Source: an uncultured Psychrobacter sp.
GTDB lineage: Bacteria; Pseudomonadota; Gammaproteobacteria; Pseudomonadales; Moraxellaceae
DNA: 64,000 bases
Direction: 5' to 3'
NCBI RefSeq assembly: GCF_947500265.1
Contig: NZ_CANMRN010000011.1
Coordinates: forward strand, 26,670 to 90,669
Position 1 is the stretch's first letter, and each line of letters begins with the position of its first letter. Shown here one piece after another: positions 9,247 to 18,706 of this stretch. The notes beneath the pieces are model-generated. The model ran no database searches. It worked only from the letters and a program-made list of their open reading frames with translations, and was not told the origin of the DNA. Position numbers and translations under genes: made by a program.

Positions 9247-11601
9247 TTACTCAGCACTAGTATCTACTTGGATAGACATACCGATTTGGTTGGCAAGTTC
9301 AGCAAATCCTGGGAAGCTGGTATTAACCGTTTCAACCCCTTCAATGGTAATTTGCTGGGATGCACGCAGACTGGCAACAGAGAAGCTCATTGCAATACGG
9401 TGATCATGATGCGAGACAATATGACCACCACCAAAGACAGGCTGGCTATTGTTGACTTCACCGCTTTCAGTAGCAACGCCTTTGCCTTCGATAATCAGAC
9501 CATCATCAGTTACAGTACAATCAATACCAAGCGTATGTAACCCTTCTGCCATCACAGCGATACGGTCCGATTCTTTAACACGCAGCTCTTTGGCACCAGT
9601 CAATACCGTCTGACCTTGTGCACAGCTGGCTGCGATAAATAGCACAGGAAATTCATCAATCGCCAGTGGTACGAGATGCTCTGGTATCTCAATACCGACT
9701 AGGTTTGAGCTGCGAATCGTAATATCAGCAACTGGCTCGCCGCCCACATGCGTCTCATTGCTTAGGCTAATATCTGCATTCATTAATTTTAGAATATCAA
9801 TGACGCCAGTACGCGTAGGGTTGATACCTACTTGGGTCAAGGTAAGCTCACTATTTTGACTGATGGCCGCTGCTACCATAAAAAATGCTGCAGATGAGAT
9901 ATCAGCAGGAACCGCGATATCGCCGCCTGTTAGTGTACCGCCACCAGTGACACTGATGCGATTGCCTTCTACGGTTACTGGATAACCAAAGGCCGATAGC
10001 ATACGCTCAGTGTGGTCACGGCTAATCTCAGGCTGTGTGACCGTTGTCGCACCCTCGGCCCATAGACCTGCTAGTAGCAAACAAGACTTTACCTGAGCTG
10101 AAGCAACTGGCATATCATACTCAGTGCCTTGTAATGGCTTGCCAACCGTGTCACGACCAGTGATGCTGAGCGGCGCAGTACCACTATGACCAGTGCTCTG
10201 AATCACAGCTCCCATCGTGCGTAGCGGTGCCGCCACGCGCTCCATTGGGCGTTTATTCAAGCTAGTATCACCTGTCAATACACTATCAAACGATTGCGCT
10301 GCCAAGATACCAGATAGCAGACGCATACTGGTGCCAGAGTTACCCATGTACAGTGGAGTTTTGCTAGGTTTTAAACCATTCATACCGACACCATGAATGG
10401 TCAAGTTGCCATTATCAGGGCCTTCGATAGTCACACCCATATCACGGAATGCTTGTAGCGTTGCTAGCGCATCTTCCCCTTCCAAAAATCCAGTCACATT
10501 TGTCACGCCTGTGGCAAGACTGCCGAGCATAATGCTGCGATGCGAGATAGATTTGTCACCAGGAATCGCGATGGTGCCAGAAACAGTATTGCTAGGGGTA
10601 ATATTATAAGAAGCTGACATAGCAGAAGTATCCGTATAAGGGGTGCTGGCTAACATATGGCCGAAATGTCGCCGTGCGGCTTGCGCGCGGCCCAAAAGTC
10701 CCATCAGGGCAGTTGAATCTTGATCAATAATAAGCTGGCGCATCGTCTGTAAATAGACACCATACTCATCAAGGGCGCTGACAATCGCGCTTTGGTTGGC
10801 AAAAAATATATCATGCCACATTTTAGGGTCACTGGCAGCGATACGCGTAAAATCGCGGAACCCACCAGCAGCATAACGAAACATATCTAAATTATCATCA
10901 TGGCTTGCCAATTGCTCAACCAAATTAAAGGCAAGTAAATGTGGCAAATGGCTGGTGTGCGCTAATATGCGGTCATGATGCTCAGCATCCATTGACATAA
11001 CATTTGCGCCCACTGATTCCCATAATAGTCGCAACTTTGCAATAGCAGTTGCACTGGTTGTCGGTAGCTCGCAAATAATGACGCTATGATTGACAAATAA
11101 ACTGGCGCGGCGCGCATGATACCCTGAATTTTCAGCCCCAGCAATTGGATGCGCTGGCACTAATCCTATCGGTAGCGAGCCAAACACTGCTTTAGCGGCA
11201 TCAATGATATTGACCTTAGTACTACAGACATCCGTCATGATGCAATCACTGGCAAGCTGTCCGTTATCCATCGCTTGCTTGATATCAACGAACACTGCTT
11301 GAACTGCCTGTACTGGCACTGCAATGATGATTAAATCACTGCCAGCGATGACGTCCTGTAAATTTGCACTACCTGCATCTAGCAGGCCATGCTCAATAGC
11401 TTCTGTAATACTTGGTGCATGTCTATCGACTGCTACCAGTCGCGCGCTTAAGCCATTGTCTTTAATAGCTTGCGCAAAACTGGCACCAATCAGCCCAAGT
11501 CCAATCACACAAACTTGTTTAAATATAGGTAGCGTAGTATTTAGAGACGATTGAAGTTTATTATTTTTCTGACTACTCACGGCTTTTCTCGTTGGACACA
11601 C
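9247..11601 (-). CDS. tyrA-aroA: bifunctional prephenate dehydrogenase / EPSP synthase
   Basis: A 784-residue fusion of two shikimate/aromatic pathway enzymes. The first part (about residues 28-325) is a TyrA-type NAD-dependent prephenate dehydrogenase with the Rossmann motif VIGLGLIGASFA and a HPIAGAENSG segment. The second part (about 328-784) is 3-phosphoshikimate 1-carboxyvinyltransferase with GDKSISHRSIMLGSLA, GNSGTSMRLLSG and DHRIAMSF. The fusion is known in Moraxellaceae and some pseudomonads. The start is uncertain: GTG at 11601 is the longest frame, another in-frame GTG lies at 11580, and neither has a strong ribosome site. The first conserved residues come only at about residue 29. 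It follows hisC by 89 bases. Confidence 0.94.
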   Translation of the reverse strand: MCPTRKAVSSQKNNKLQSSLNTTLPIFKQVCVIGLGLIGASFAQAIKDNGLSARLVAVDRHAPSITEAIEHGLLDAGSANLQDVIAGSDLIIIAVPVQAVQAVFVDIKQAMDNGQLASDCIMTDVCSTKVNIIDAAKAVFGSLPIGLVPAHPIAGAENSGYHARRASLFVNHSVIICELPTTSATAIAKLRLLWESVGANVMSMDAEHHDRILAHTSHLPHLLAFNLVEQLASHDDNLDMFRYAAGGFRDFTRIAASDPKMWHDIFFANQSAIVSALDEYGVYLQTMRQLIIDQDSTALMGLLGRAQAARRHFGHMLASTPYTDTSAMSASYNITPSNTVSGTIAIPGDKSISHRSIMLGSLATGVTNVTGFLEGEDALATLQAFRDMGVTIEGPDNGNLTIHGVGMNGLKPSKTPLYMGNSGTSMRLLSGILAAQSFDSVLTGDTSLNKRPMERVAAPLRTMGAVIQSTGHSGTAPLSITGRDTVGKPLQGTEYDMPVASAQVKSCLLLAGLWAEGATTVTQPEISRDHTERMLSAFGYPVTVEGNRISVTGGGTLTGGDIAVPADISSAAFFMVAAAISQNSELTLTQVGINPTRTGVIDILKLMNADISLSNETHVGGEPVADITIRSSNLVGIEIPEHLVPLAIDEFPVLFIAASCAQGQTVLTGAKELRVKESDRIAVMAEGLHTLGIDCTVTDDGLIIEGKGVATESGEVNNSQPVFGGGHIVSHHDHRIAMSFSVASLRASQQITIEGVETVNTSFPGFAELANQIGMSIQVDTSAE

Positions 11602-11690
11602 TAAGACATAGATAGGGCCAGTCTTAGTGTTATAAATTTTAATGGCTAATTAAGAACAATTTTTAAGTTAAAAAATATTAATAGATGCGC

Positions 11691-12833
11691 TTAGTCTTCA
11701 GTCAAAATAGAACGCAAAGTATCAATCAAACGCAGATTATCTTCAGCCACACCTACTGTGATACGCAACCAGTTAGGCAATCCATAAGCATCCAACGGAC
11801 GGACAATAACGCCTTGTTCAAGTAGTGCCTGATGGATAGAAGCAGCAGTTATATCTTCCATCTCAACCTGCACTTCGACCATAATAAAATTGGCATGCGA
11901 CTTCACAAAACCCAGCCCTAGCGCGTCAAACTGCTTTTCTAACCAACGCATTTGCTCATCATTTATCAGACGAGTTTTTTCGATAAAGTCTTGATCGGCA
12001 AGTGCAGCAGCAGCGGCAGCTAAACCAACACGGCTGACATTAAATGGCTGACGAATTCGGTTTAGTAAATCCGCCACTGCCACCGAGCTTAGAGCATAAC
12101 CGACGCGTAAACCTGCCAGCCCGTAAGCTTTGGAAAAAGTGCGCACAATAATGACATTATCGAATTCATCCAATAAGGCGCGGTTGTTACTCTCAGGACT
12201 ATACTCGATATAAGCTTCATCTAGTACCACCAAGACTGAGCTTGGTACACTGGCAACGAACTGATACAGCTCTTTTTGCTCTAGCTGCGTACCCGTTGGA
12301 TTGTTCGGATTGGCAATAAAGACGATTTTGGTATTCGGATTGTCTTGAACCGCTTGGCTCATGGCTTTTAGATTATGGCCGAAGCGTTGAGCAGGTACTT
12401 CAATTCCCGTGGCACCTTGCATCTTCGCTAGCATAGGATATACCACAAAAGCATACTGGCTATAGACGATGGCATCATCAGCACCCACAAAGCTACGTGC
12501 CAAAATATCGAGCAAATCATCAGAGCCATTACCCAAGGTAATTTGATTGGCATTGACATCGTTAAAGTCAGCCAGCGCCTGCTTTAGATAGTAACCATTG
12601 CCATCAGGATAACGTGACAACTGCCCTAGCTGCTCAGTCACTGCTAGCGTCACTCGGGGTGAGCATCCCATTGGATTCTCATTACTAGCCAGCTTGACCA
12701 CGTCTGAGACACCATACTCACGTGTCAGCTCCTCAATTGGCTTACCGGTTTGATAAGGTGCCAATGCCAAAATACTGTCGTAAGCTGGCGTTAACGGCGA
12801 TAGATCTGACACGGTCAATTGAGTAGTCTGCAT
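11691..12833 (-). CDS. hisC: histidinol-phosphate / aromatic aminotransferase
   Basis: A PLP-dependent aminotransferase of 380 residues, fold type I. Landmarks are KLASNENPMGCSP near the N-terminus, FIANPNNPTGT, LDEAYIEYSP and the Schiff-base lysine segment TFSKAYGLAGLRVGYALS. The family handles histidinol phosphate. When placed between pheA and tyrA-aroA, as here and in pseudomonads (hisC2), it probably also makes phenylalanine and tyrosine from their keto acids. The ATG has AAGGA about seven bases upstream. The substrate preference cannot be read from sequence. Confidence 0.9.
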   Translation of the reverse strand: MQTTQLTVSDLSPLTPAYDSILALAPYQTGKPIEELTREYGVSDVVKLASNENPMGCSPRVTLAVTEQLGQLSRYPDGNGYYLKQALADFNDVNANQITLGNGSDDLLDILARSFVGADDAIVYSQYAFVVYPMLAKMQGATGIEVPAQRFGHNLKAMSQAVQDNPNTKIVFIANPNNPTGTQLEQKELYQFVASVPSSVLVVLDEAYIEYSPESNNRALLDEFDNVIIVRTFSKAYGLAGLRVGYALSSVAVADLLNRIRQPFNVSRVGLAAAAAALADQDFIEKTRLINDEQMRWLEKQFDALGLGFVKSHANFIMVEVQVEMEDITAASIHQALLEQGVIVRPLDAYGLPNWLRITVGVAEDNLRLIDTLRSILTED

Positions 12834-12952
12834 GGTTTATCCTTAGATGGTATCTATAAATGCTTTTTTTGAATACTATCTGCAAAAGCTAAGACCCATC
12901 TATTATGTATGAATACCAGTGAGTAAGCCTGTAATTATCTATAGGTAGTTGT

Positions 12953-14125
12953 CTATAGTACAGCTTTTGGATATGAGCCTAATATGCGCAAATCTTTGAC
13001 CAATGGACGAATATCATTGATGGCAGCGCTAACGTTTGGATCATTAACATGACCATTCATATCGATAAAGAATACGTATGCCCACTTGTTAGGACGCTCA
13101 GGACGCGTCTCAATACTGGTCATCGATACGCCATGATATGACAAAGGTTTCAAGATTTCGATCAGTGCGCCTGCTTTATCATGAGCGGAGACGACGATAG
13201 AGGTTTTGTCTTGGCCAGATGGCGCAATTGCTTCATGACCGATGATAAGGAAGCGTGTGGTGTTACTTGGATTGTCTTCAATATTTGAGTAGAGCTTATG
13301 CAAACCGTACTCTGCAACAGCAACGTCACCTGCAATCGCAGCTGAATGCCATTCGTTTTTAAGGCGGCGAGCGGCTTCACCATTGCTTGATACAGCAACG
13401 CGTTCGACATTAGGGAAGTTTACATCTAGCCAATGACGGCACTGAGCAAGCGACTGCTGGTGCGAATAAATACGGCTCAAACCATCAATCTTAGTATGCT
13501 CAGCAACCAAGAAGTTTTGATGAATTGGCAATTCAACTTCGCCAATGATCTTCAAGGTAGAAGACAAGAAACCATCTAGAGTATGGTTGACCACGCCTTC
13601 TGAAGAGTTTTCGACAGGGACCACGCCATACATCGCTGTACCTGCTTCGACTTCGCGGAACACATCGGTAATGGTTGTCATCGGTACGGTATCAGCTGCT
13701 TTACCAAAGTGCTTGAGCGCAGCGGCATGCGTGAAGGTACCGACAGGGCCCAAGAAGGCAATACGCTGCGGCGCTTCTAAATCCAAGCATACTGACATGA
13801 TTTCACGGAACAAGCGCGCCATTTTTTCATCAGCGATTGGACCTGCATTACGCTCCATGACAGCTTTTAATACCTGTGCTTCACGCTCAGGGCGGTAAAA
13901 GATAGGATTGCTATTGTCATCAGCAGCGGTATGATTTTTCTTTACCATGGCTACTTGCTGAGCCAGCTTTGCACGGTTATTGATTAACGTTTGGATCTCA
14001 CAGTCTACTGCGTCAATATTTTGGCGAATATTGTCTAAAAACTCTTTTTCAGTTGCGGTATCGCTAGCGCCTGTAGTGGTTTGATTTAGATTATCCATTG
14101 TTTGCTCTGGTGACTGCTCGCTCAT
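12953..14125 (-). CDS. pheA: chorismate mutase / prephenate dehydratase
   Basis: Bifunctional first committed enzyme of phenylalanine synthesis, 390 residues. An AroQ-type chorismate mutase helix region (about 26-115) contains LDNIRQNIDAVDCEIQTLIN and a FYRPEREAQVL segment. The prephenate dehydratase domain (about 118-295) opens IAFLGPVGTFTHAAALKHFG and contains NTTRFLIIG. A C-terminal ACT domain (about 305-385) with the SIETRP motif should bind phenylalanine for feedback inhibition. AAGGA precedes the ATG. It is first in the operon, 119 bases before hisC, and divergent from tal. No clear Phe-rich leader peptide was seen. Confidence 0.95.
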   Translation of the reverse strand: MSEQSPEQTMDNLNQTTTGASDTATEKEFLDNIRQNIDAVDCEIQTLINNRAKLAQQVAMVKKNHTAADDNSNPIFYRPEREAQVLKAVMERNAGPIADEKMARLFREIMSVCLDLEAPQRIAFLGPVGTFTHAAALKHFGKAADTVPMTTITDVFREVEAGTAMYGVVPVENSSEGVVNHTLDGFLSSTLKIIGEVELPIHQNFLVAEHTKIDGLSRIYSHQQSLAQCRHWLDVNFPNVERVAVSSNGEAARRLKNEWHSAAIAGDVAVAEYGLHKLYSNIEDNPSNTTRFLIIGHEAIAPSGQDKTSIVVSAHDKAGALIEILKPLSYHGVSMTSIETRPERPNKWAYVFFIDMNGHVNDPNVSAAINDIRPLVKDLRILGSYPKAVL

Positions 14126-14600
14126 TACCGCCCATCCTTTTTAGATTTTATCGCTGTTAGATATTACTATTATTTAAATATTGCTATTACATTTTATTAC
14201 GTAGGGTAGCTCTATTGCCAAATCTGACTGTTTTCTGTTTTTAGTTAAAGACTAAGACTGATGATAGAAACTATATTCAAAATCAACCTCAAAACAGTCT
14301 ATCAAAAACACCTTATATTGCTAGTGCCACTTGGCGTTAATACTATATTTACTGCCAAATACAGCAGCTTGATACATAGCCGGCTCTACTATAGCAAAAA
14401 CTAAGGTCAGTGCCCATGCGTAAATGCGTATAAATATACCAACTGTTATTAATATTAGCACAGCTGAGCCAGATAACAGCGATGCATAGCATAACTATGA
14501 AGCAACACCTGCCCAAAACTGTGTTACAGTTCCAGTTCAGCTCCCTACCCCGCTATATATAAGAGGAGCATCATGTGATTAATAAGAAAAAGGATACCTG
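14126..14600. other. 475-bp divergent intergenic region, pheA / tal
   Basis: This AT-rich gap must hold the promoters for both pheA and tal. A TATATA run near 14563 lies shortly before tal, but no convincing matching -35 was found. No gene, hairpin terminator or recognised riboswitch was seen. Confidence 0.4.
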
Positions 14601-15545
14601 ATGAGCGCATTACAACAGCTACGCACTATGACCACAATTGTTGCTGATACTGGTGACCTTGCCGCTATTGCCCGTTTAAAACCTATCGATGCAACCACCA
14701 ACCCAAGCCTTATTACCAAGGCTCTGATTCATCCTGACAACCAAGGTATGTTGTCAGAGACCATGAGTCGTCACAATGGTGACGTGGATGCCGTGATCGA
14801 TGCGCTGACCATTCAGGTTGGCTGCGATATTTTAGAGCTGATCGAAGGCCGAGTCTCTACCGAAGTTGACGCTCGCTTATCTTACGATACTCAAGCGACG
14901 ATAGATAAGGCACTGGCCTTTATGGATGCTTACCAAAAAGCGGGCGTCGATTCAGAGCGAGTATTGATCAAAATGGCAGCAACTTGGCAAGGTATTGAGG
15001 CGGCGCGCTATCTTGAGACTCAAAATATTCACTGCAACCTGACCTTACTATTTGGACAACACCAAGCGATTGCCTGTGCAGATGCTGGCGTGACCCTGAT
15101 ATCACCTTTCGTTGGCCGTATTCTAGATTGGCAAAAACGCCAACAAAGCCGTCAAAACGTACCGGCTTCTGATGACATGGGCGTACAGTCAGTCAAGCTC
15201 ATTTACCAGTATTACAAACAGCACGGTTACGAGACGCAAGTAATGGGCGCCAGTTTCCGCTCTACCGAGCAAATTTTGGCATTGGCAGGTTGTGACTTGT
15301 TGACTATAGCTCCCAATCTCATTGATGAATTGGCAGCCATGGATACCGAGGTAACTCGCCAACTGTCTCCGAGTATGTCGATGGATATGAAAGCGATGAC
15401 TCAAGTAAGCTTAACGCATGAAGAGTTTAGTGCTGCATATCAGCAAGACAAGGTTACGCAGGACTTATTACCTAAGGGTATTGATGGTTTTATCGGGGCG
15501 CGTGACGAGCTGTCTAAGACATTAGCAGCCATTCGCGGACAATAA
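14601..15545 (+). CDS. tal: transaldolase
   Basis: Pentose phosphate pathway enzyme that moves a dihydroxyacetone unit between sugar phosphates through a Schiff base. TalB-type motifs are IDATTNPSLI near residue 31 and VLIKMAATWQGIEAA near residue 130, which holds the catalytic lysine. CNLTLLFGQHQAIACADAGVTLISPFVGRI also matches in order and spacing. Length 314 residues is normal for the class. AAGGA lies upstream of the ATG. It appears to be a single-gene unit, and the small secreted-protein gene follows 110 bases later. Confidence 0.95.
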   Translation: MSALQQLRTMTTIVADTGDLAAIARLKPIDATTNPSLITKALIHPDNQGMLSETMSRHNGDVDAVIDALTIQVGCDILELIEGRVSTEVDARLSYDTQATIDKALAFMDAYQKAGVDSERVLIKMAATWQGIEAARYLETQNIHCNLTLLFGQHQAIACADAGVTLISPFVGRILDWQKRQQSRQNVPASDDMGVQSVKLIYQYYKQHGYETQVMGASFRSTEQILALAGCDLLTIAPNLIDELAAMDTEVTRQLSPSMSMDMKAMTQVSLTHEEFSAAYQQDKVTQDLLPKGIDGFIGARDELSKTLAAIRGQ

Positions 15546-15655
15546 TAGCCACACGACAGAGCACGACGGATACTGGGCTGGCACAAAAGATATTTGCCTA
15601 CTAATAGTAAGTTGGCTATCATTACCTACTTCAAATGACAAGAAGCAAGGCTTAT

Positions 15656-16123
15656 ATGAAACGGCTATCAATATTATTGGCAGGCAGTGCTTTAGCGATC
15701 AGCGCCCAGGCAGTCAACTGGGTAGAGGTGTCCGAGAGCAGCTCTGGATCAATTTTTAGTATAGATTTGGATTCTATTGAAAGCTCTGACATCAGTATCA
15801 TAGATGAAAAAGACGTCGAAAATATCACGGTATCTATCCTTAGAACCTATCCTAAAGACAAAGATGCCGATAAAGATGACTCGAAGGAAGAAAAAAACAG
15901 TATTGACCATAGTGAGCAGCAACTACTCATTTCATGTAAAGACGCCAGTTACTATAGACGAGCCTTCGTTAACTACGATGCTGAAGGCAAAGTAACCAAA
16001 TCATGGCAGTCAGAAAAACCAATATTGACCACAAAAGACTTTAAAGTCACTACACCAAAGACAGTCGGTCGTACGGTGATAGAGCAGTCTTGTAAGGACT
16101 ACGAACAAGACGAAGAGCAATAA
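15656..16123 (+). CDS. small secreted protein, surface-adhesin E-like
   Basis: A predicted periplasmic or exported protein of about 155 residues. The start at 15656 is preferred to an ATG at 15635 because AAGG precedes it and it gives a clean signal peptide, MKRLSILLAGSALAISAQA. The mature part begins NWVEVSESSSGSIFSIDLDS. That pattern of a short motif followed by Asp/Ser-rich sequence reminds me of the small surface-adhesin E-like (PF16747) proteins, but this is a weak match. A charged Lys/Asp stretch lies in the middle, and two cysteines (SCKDASYY and EQSCKDYE) could form a disulfide. It ends before a strong bidirectional terminator shared with apt. Confidence 0.65.
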   Translation: MKRLSILLAGSALAISAQAVNWVEVSESSSGSIFSIDLDSIESSDISIIDEKDVENITVSILRTYPKDKDADKDDSKEEKNSIDHSEQQLLISCKDASYYRRAFVNYDAEGKVTKSWQSEKPILTTKDFKVTTPKTVGRTVIEQSCKDYEQDEEQ

Positions 16124-16168
16124 ACACAGCCTACTTAACACAATACTAAAAAACATTAATACAGCATC

Positions 16169-16206
16169 AAAAAAAGCGCCCTGACATAGTATCAGGGCGC
16201 TTTTTT
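16169..16206. terminator. bidirectional rho-independent terminator
   Basis: AAAAAAGCGCCCTGA pairs with TCAGGGCGCTTTTTT (16192-16206) around an eight-base loop. It lies between the convergent secreted-protein gene and apt and can serve both. Confidence 0.9.
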
Positions 16207-16274
16207 ATTTGGAGAATCGTTTAACTATATCGACAATACAACCTGTCTAGTAGTCAAAGAAATAGCAATTCATT

Positions 16275-16841
16275 TTAAGCTTTGAGTACCGTATAAACAG
16301 GTACTGGGAACTCGCCATGCAAGTCGACCAAGTCCAGTAACACTAACGCACCGACTACAGTATGGTCAGCCGATTGGCACAGCTCGTAAGCAGTGGTCAA
16401 CGTACCACCAGTCGCCAAGATATCATCGACCAATAGTACGCGCTCAGGCGGTAGATTGTTTTGCATCTCAAGCGTGTCTTTACCATACTCCAATGCGTAG
16501 GCTTTGTTGGCAACCGGTGGCGGCAGCTTACCTGGTTTACGCAGCAAGATCATGCCTTTGCCCAGACGGCCTGCTAGCATACTGGCAAATACAAAGCCGC
16601 GCGCTTCTACTGCACCCAGACAATCTACCTCGTCCATAAGCCCTTCTGGCAAAGCGGCAAGCAGCGCATCGATGACAGCGTCAATATGACTGCGCAGTAA
16701 CGGGGTAATGTCGTAAAAATCAATGCCAGCTTTTGGAAAGTCTGGTACTGTGCGAATAATCTGCCAAAACGGATGGTCAGTATTGAGCACATGAGACGTC
16801 TCATTGTTGGTGGCGGATGTGGCGGCGGCATTGGTACTCAT
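16275..16841 (-). CDS. apt: adenine phosphoribosyltransferase
   Basis: Purine salvage enzyme converting adenine and PRPP to AMP. The PRPP-binding motif VLLVDDILATGGTL is present near residue 135, with VEARGFVFASMLAGRLGKGM before it and a KPGKLPPP hood segment. Length 188 residues is standard. The N-terminal 20 residues are Ala/Thr/Asn-rich and probably disordered. AAGGGT precedes the ATG. It is divergent from rubA across 365 bases and ends at a shared terminator. Confidence 0.95.
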   Translation of the reverse strand: MSTNAAATSATNNETSHVLNTDHPFWQIIRTVPDFPKAGIDFYDITPLLRSHIDAVIDALLAALPEGLMDEVDCLGAVEARGFVFASMLAGRLGKGMILLRKPGKLPPPVANKAYALEYGKDTLEMQNNLPPERVLLVDDILATGGTLTTAYELCQSADHTVVGALVLLDLVDLHGEFPVPVYTVLKA

Positions 16842-17206
16842 GATGACCCTTAGCTTATGTATTTAGATGGTTTAGTTAGTTTAGATAAGACAACAGCTGG
16901 ATGATATATCAGCGATAAATGCTAAGCATTACTGTGAATTTAGCGGCGATTATTATAGCATAATTGGTTTTCGTATGGCGGGCTGGCGTCCAGTCTTGTT
17001 ATTAAGCGCTAATAAGGTAACGTATGTGATTGACTTGATAAAAGAAAAGTCATCTCAATATACAAGTGTAAACTTAACTATGAAAATTGCGGTTATATGC
17101 TAAACTACGTGCGTTTTTGCAGTCTAATATAATAGCTGTAATATTAAAAATGAGCGTTTATAGCACGCTGTAACTGTAATACTGGTAATGATCGATAGGA
17201 CTATTT
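16842..17206. other. 365-bp divergent intergenic region, apt / rubA
   Basis: Promoters for both genes must lie here. TATAAT at about 17129, within a run reading CTAATATAATAG, is a plausible -10 for rubA, but no matching -35 is clear. No small gene or hairpin terminator was recognised. Confidence 0.35.
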
Positions 17207-17371
17207 ATGAAACGTTATGAATGTATTGTCTGCGGCTGGATATATGATGAAGCGCTTGGCTGCCCAGAAGAAGGTATCGCACCTGGTACTAAGTGGGAAG
17301 ACATCCCTGATGACTGGACTTGCCCTGAGTGCGGTGTCGGCAAGCTTGATTTTGAGATGCTTGAGCTGTAG
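17207..17371 (+). CDS. rubA: rubredoxin
   Basis: A 54-residue one-iron electron carrier. Two CxxC iron-binding motifs are present, CIVCGW near residues 6-9 and CPECGV near residues 39-42, with the conserved WIYDE and WTCPECG surroundings. In Moraxellaceae such rubredoxins pass electrons to membrane alkane hydroxylases such as AlkB, or to other oxidases. In Acinetobacter, rubA is followed by rubB (reductase) and an esterase gene. Here the next gene, 28 bases on, is an alpha/beta hydrolase and no reductase lies between, so a reductase must be encoded elsewhere. AGGA lies eight bases before the ATG. Confidence 0.95.
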   Translation: MKRYECIVCGWIYDEALGCPEEGIAPGTKWEDIPDDWTCPECGVGKLDFEMLEL

Positions 17372-17398
17372 TAGATGACCCTCTAATTAGGACACTTC

Positions 17399-18448
17399 AT
17401 GACAAAATCAAATGACATCAATAGTGCCAAATTGCCTGAAACGCTAGATAACAATCTAGAAGATCATCTGAATAACTACCCTACTCCTGAGTGGCGCAAG
17501 TTTGGGGAGCATCAATGGCGCGACTCTGACTTGAGTAAGCACCTTCGTCAAGCAATGATTGACATCGGTGATGGTATTGAGTTGTGTGTCGAAGCTGGCG
17601 GTAACCCCAACAATCCGCCGCTGCTGATGATCATGGGGCTAGGCTCACAAATGATATTTTGGCCAGACAATTTTATTAAGCGCTTTATCGATGCTGGTTT
17701 TTTTGTGATTCGTTTTGATAATCGTGATATCGGCTTGTCTTCTAAAGTACAGATAGAAGGCTTGCCGCGTATTAGCCAGCTTAAAATGATGGTACGTCTA
17801 CAGACAGGGCTGTCTAACAAAAGCACACAGGTTGCTTATAACTTGACGGACATGGCTGAAGACACCGCACGTCTAATTAAAGCACTAAAGCTTGGTAAGA
17901 CACATCTGCTTGGGGCTTCGATGGGCGGTATGATTGCACAAATCGTGGCGGCACGTTATCCAAGCTTAGTACAGCGAATGGCACTTATGTTTACCACGAC
18001 CAATCGTGCATTTTTGAAGCCGCCAAAACCCAAACAGCTATACACCCTTATCAATCGTCCAGAGAGCCACTCTGAGCGTGATATCGTACGTCATAGCGTT
18101 TGGTTTATGAAGACCGTTGGTACACCAGGTCATGTGAATGTGCGTATGGTGCGTGAAATTGCTAAGATTCGTTATCAACGCAACTTCCACCCGCTTGGTA
18201 CAGTACAGCAGCTCAATGCTATCTTAGCATCAGGCTCTATCAGCCGATTTAGTAAGCAAGTTAAAGCACCAACGATTGTATTACATGGTAGTGCTGATGG
18301 ACTCCTGCCTGCCTCGCAGGGCCGAGTCGTTGCCAAGACCATCCCTAATGCTACGTTCCATCTCATCGAAGGCATGGCACACGATATTCCAGAGTATTAT
18401 CAGCCTTATATGGTTGACTTAATCAGCAATCATTTATCGAGCAAATAG
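17399..18448 (+). CDS. alpha/beta-fold hydrolase (EstB-like esterase)
   Basis: A 349-residue cytoplasmic alpha/beta hydrolase with no signal peptide. The oxyanion region LLMIMGLGSQMIFWPD, the strand-turn VIRFDNRDIGLSSK and the nucleophile elbow LLGASMGGMIAQIVA (Ser in G-A-S-M-G) are clear. The likely acid is in LHGSADGLLP and the likely His is in EGMAHDIPEYY. It is probably co-transcribed with rubA (28-base gap), matching the rubredoxin-esterase linkage of Acinetobacter. The substrate is unknown; a carboxylic ester is the general expectation. Confidence 0.85.
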   Translation: MTKSNDINSAKLPETLDNNLEDHLNNYPTPEWRKFGEHQWRDSDLSKHLRQAMIDIGDGIELCVEAGGNPNNPPLLMIMGLGSQMIFWPDNFIKRFIDAGFFVIRFDNRDIGLSSKVQIEGLPRISQLKMMVRLQTGLSNKSTQVAYNLTDMAEDTARLIKALKLGKTHLLGASMGGMIAQIVAARYPSLVQRMALMFTTTNRAFLKPPKPKQLYTLINRPESHSERDIVRHSVWFMKTVGTPGHVNVRMVREIAKIRYQRNFHPLGTVQQLNAILASGSISRFSKQVKAPTIVLHGSADGLLPASQGRVVAKTIPNATFHLIEGMAHDIPEYYQPYMVDLISNHLSSK

Positions 18449-18467
18449 CTTTAAACACATCAGTGTC

Positions 18468-18519
18468 AAAAAAAGAGTGCAAAACCTATCGCTAACTCAC
18501 AGGTTTTACACTCTTTTTT
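18468..18519. terminator. rho-independent terminator after the esterase
   Basis: AAAAAAAGAGTGCAAAACCT (from 18468) pairs with AGGTTTTACACTCTTTTTT (18501-18519) with one mismatch around a 13-base loop, and the right arm ends in a T run. Confidence 0.85.
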
Positions 18520-18534
18520 ATTGCCTATTTAATC

Positions 18535-18698
18535 CTAGGGCGTGTCCTCAATTCAATCGATAGTTATCTAAATGGGTTAAAAATGGCTAAATCTTGCCAA
18601 ATGGCGTCAAATAGCTGACTAATATCTCGATATTATCCTTGTTTGACTGCGATTTATCTCATTTTTATCACTATTTTTAAAATGAGGACACGCCCTAG
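18535..18698. mobile_element. MITE-like inverted-repeat element, full copy
   Basis: A 164-bp non-coding segment bounded by inverted ends: CTAGGGCGTGTCCTCA on the left (18535-18550) and its exact complement on the right (18683-18698). Both ends sit at CTAG, so TA or CTAG could be the duplicated target, as for IS5-type elements. The interior is AT-rich and encodes nothing. It begins 15 bases after the esterase terminator and ends 8 bases before the stop codon of the WG-repeat gene. A shorter, diverged copy with the same right end lies at 38012-38079. No transposase for it is in the window. Confidence 0.8.
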
Positions 18699-18706
18699 CA
18701 ATTGCA

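Noticed and set aside
13545..13898. Plus-strand open frame of 117 codons inside pheA
   Set aside because: It is antisense to a well-conserved gene, with no ribosome site or recognisable domain.
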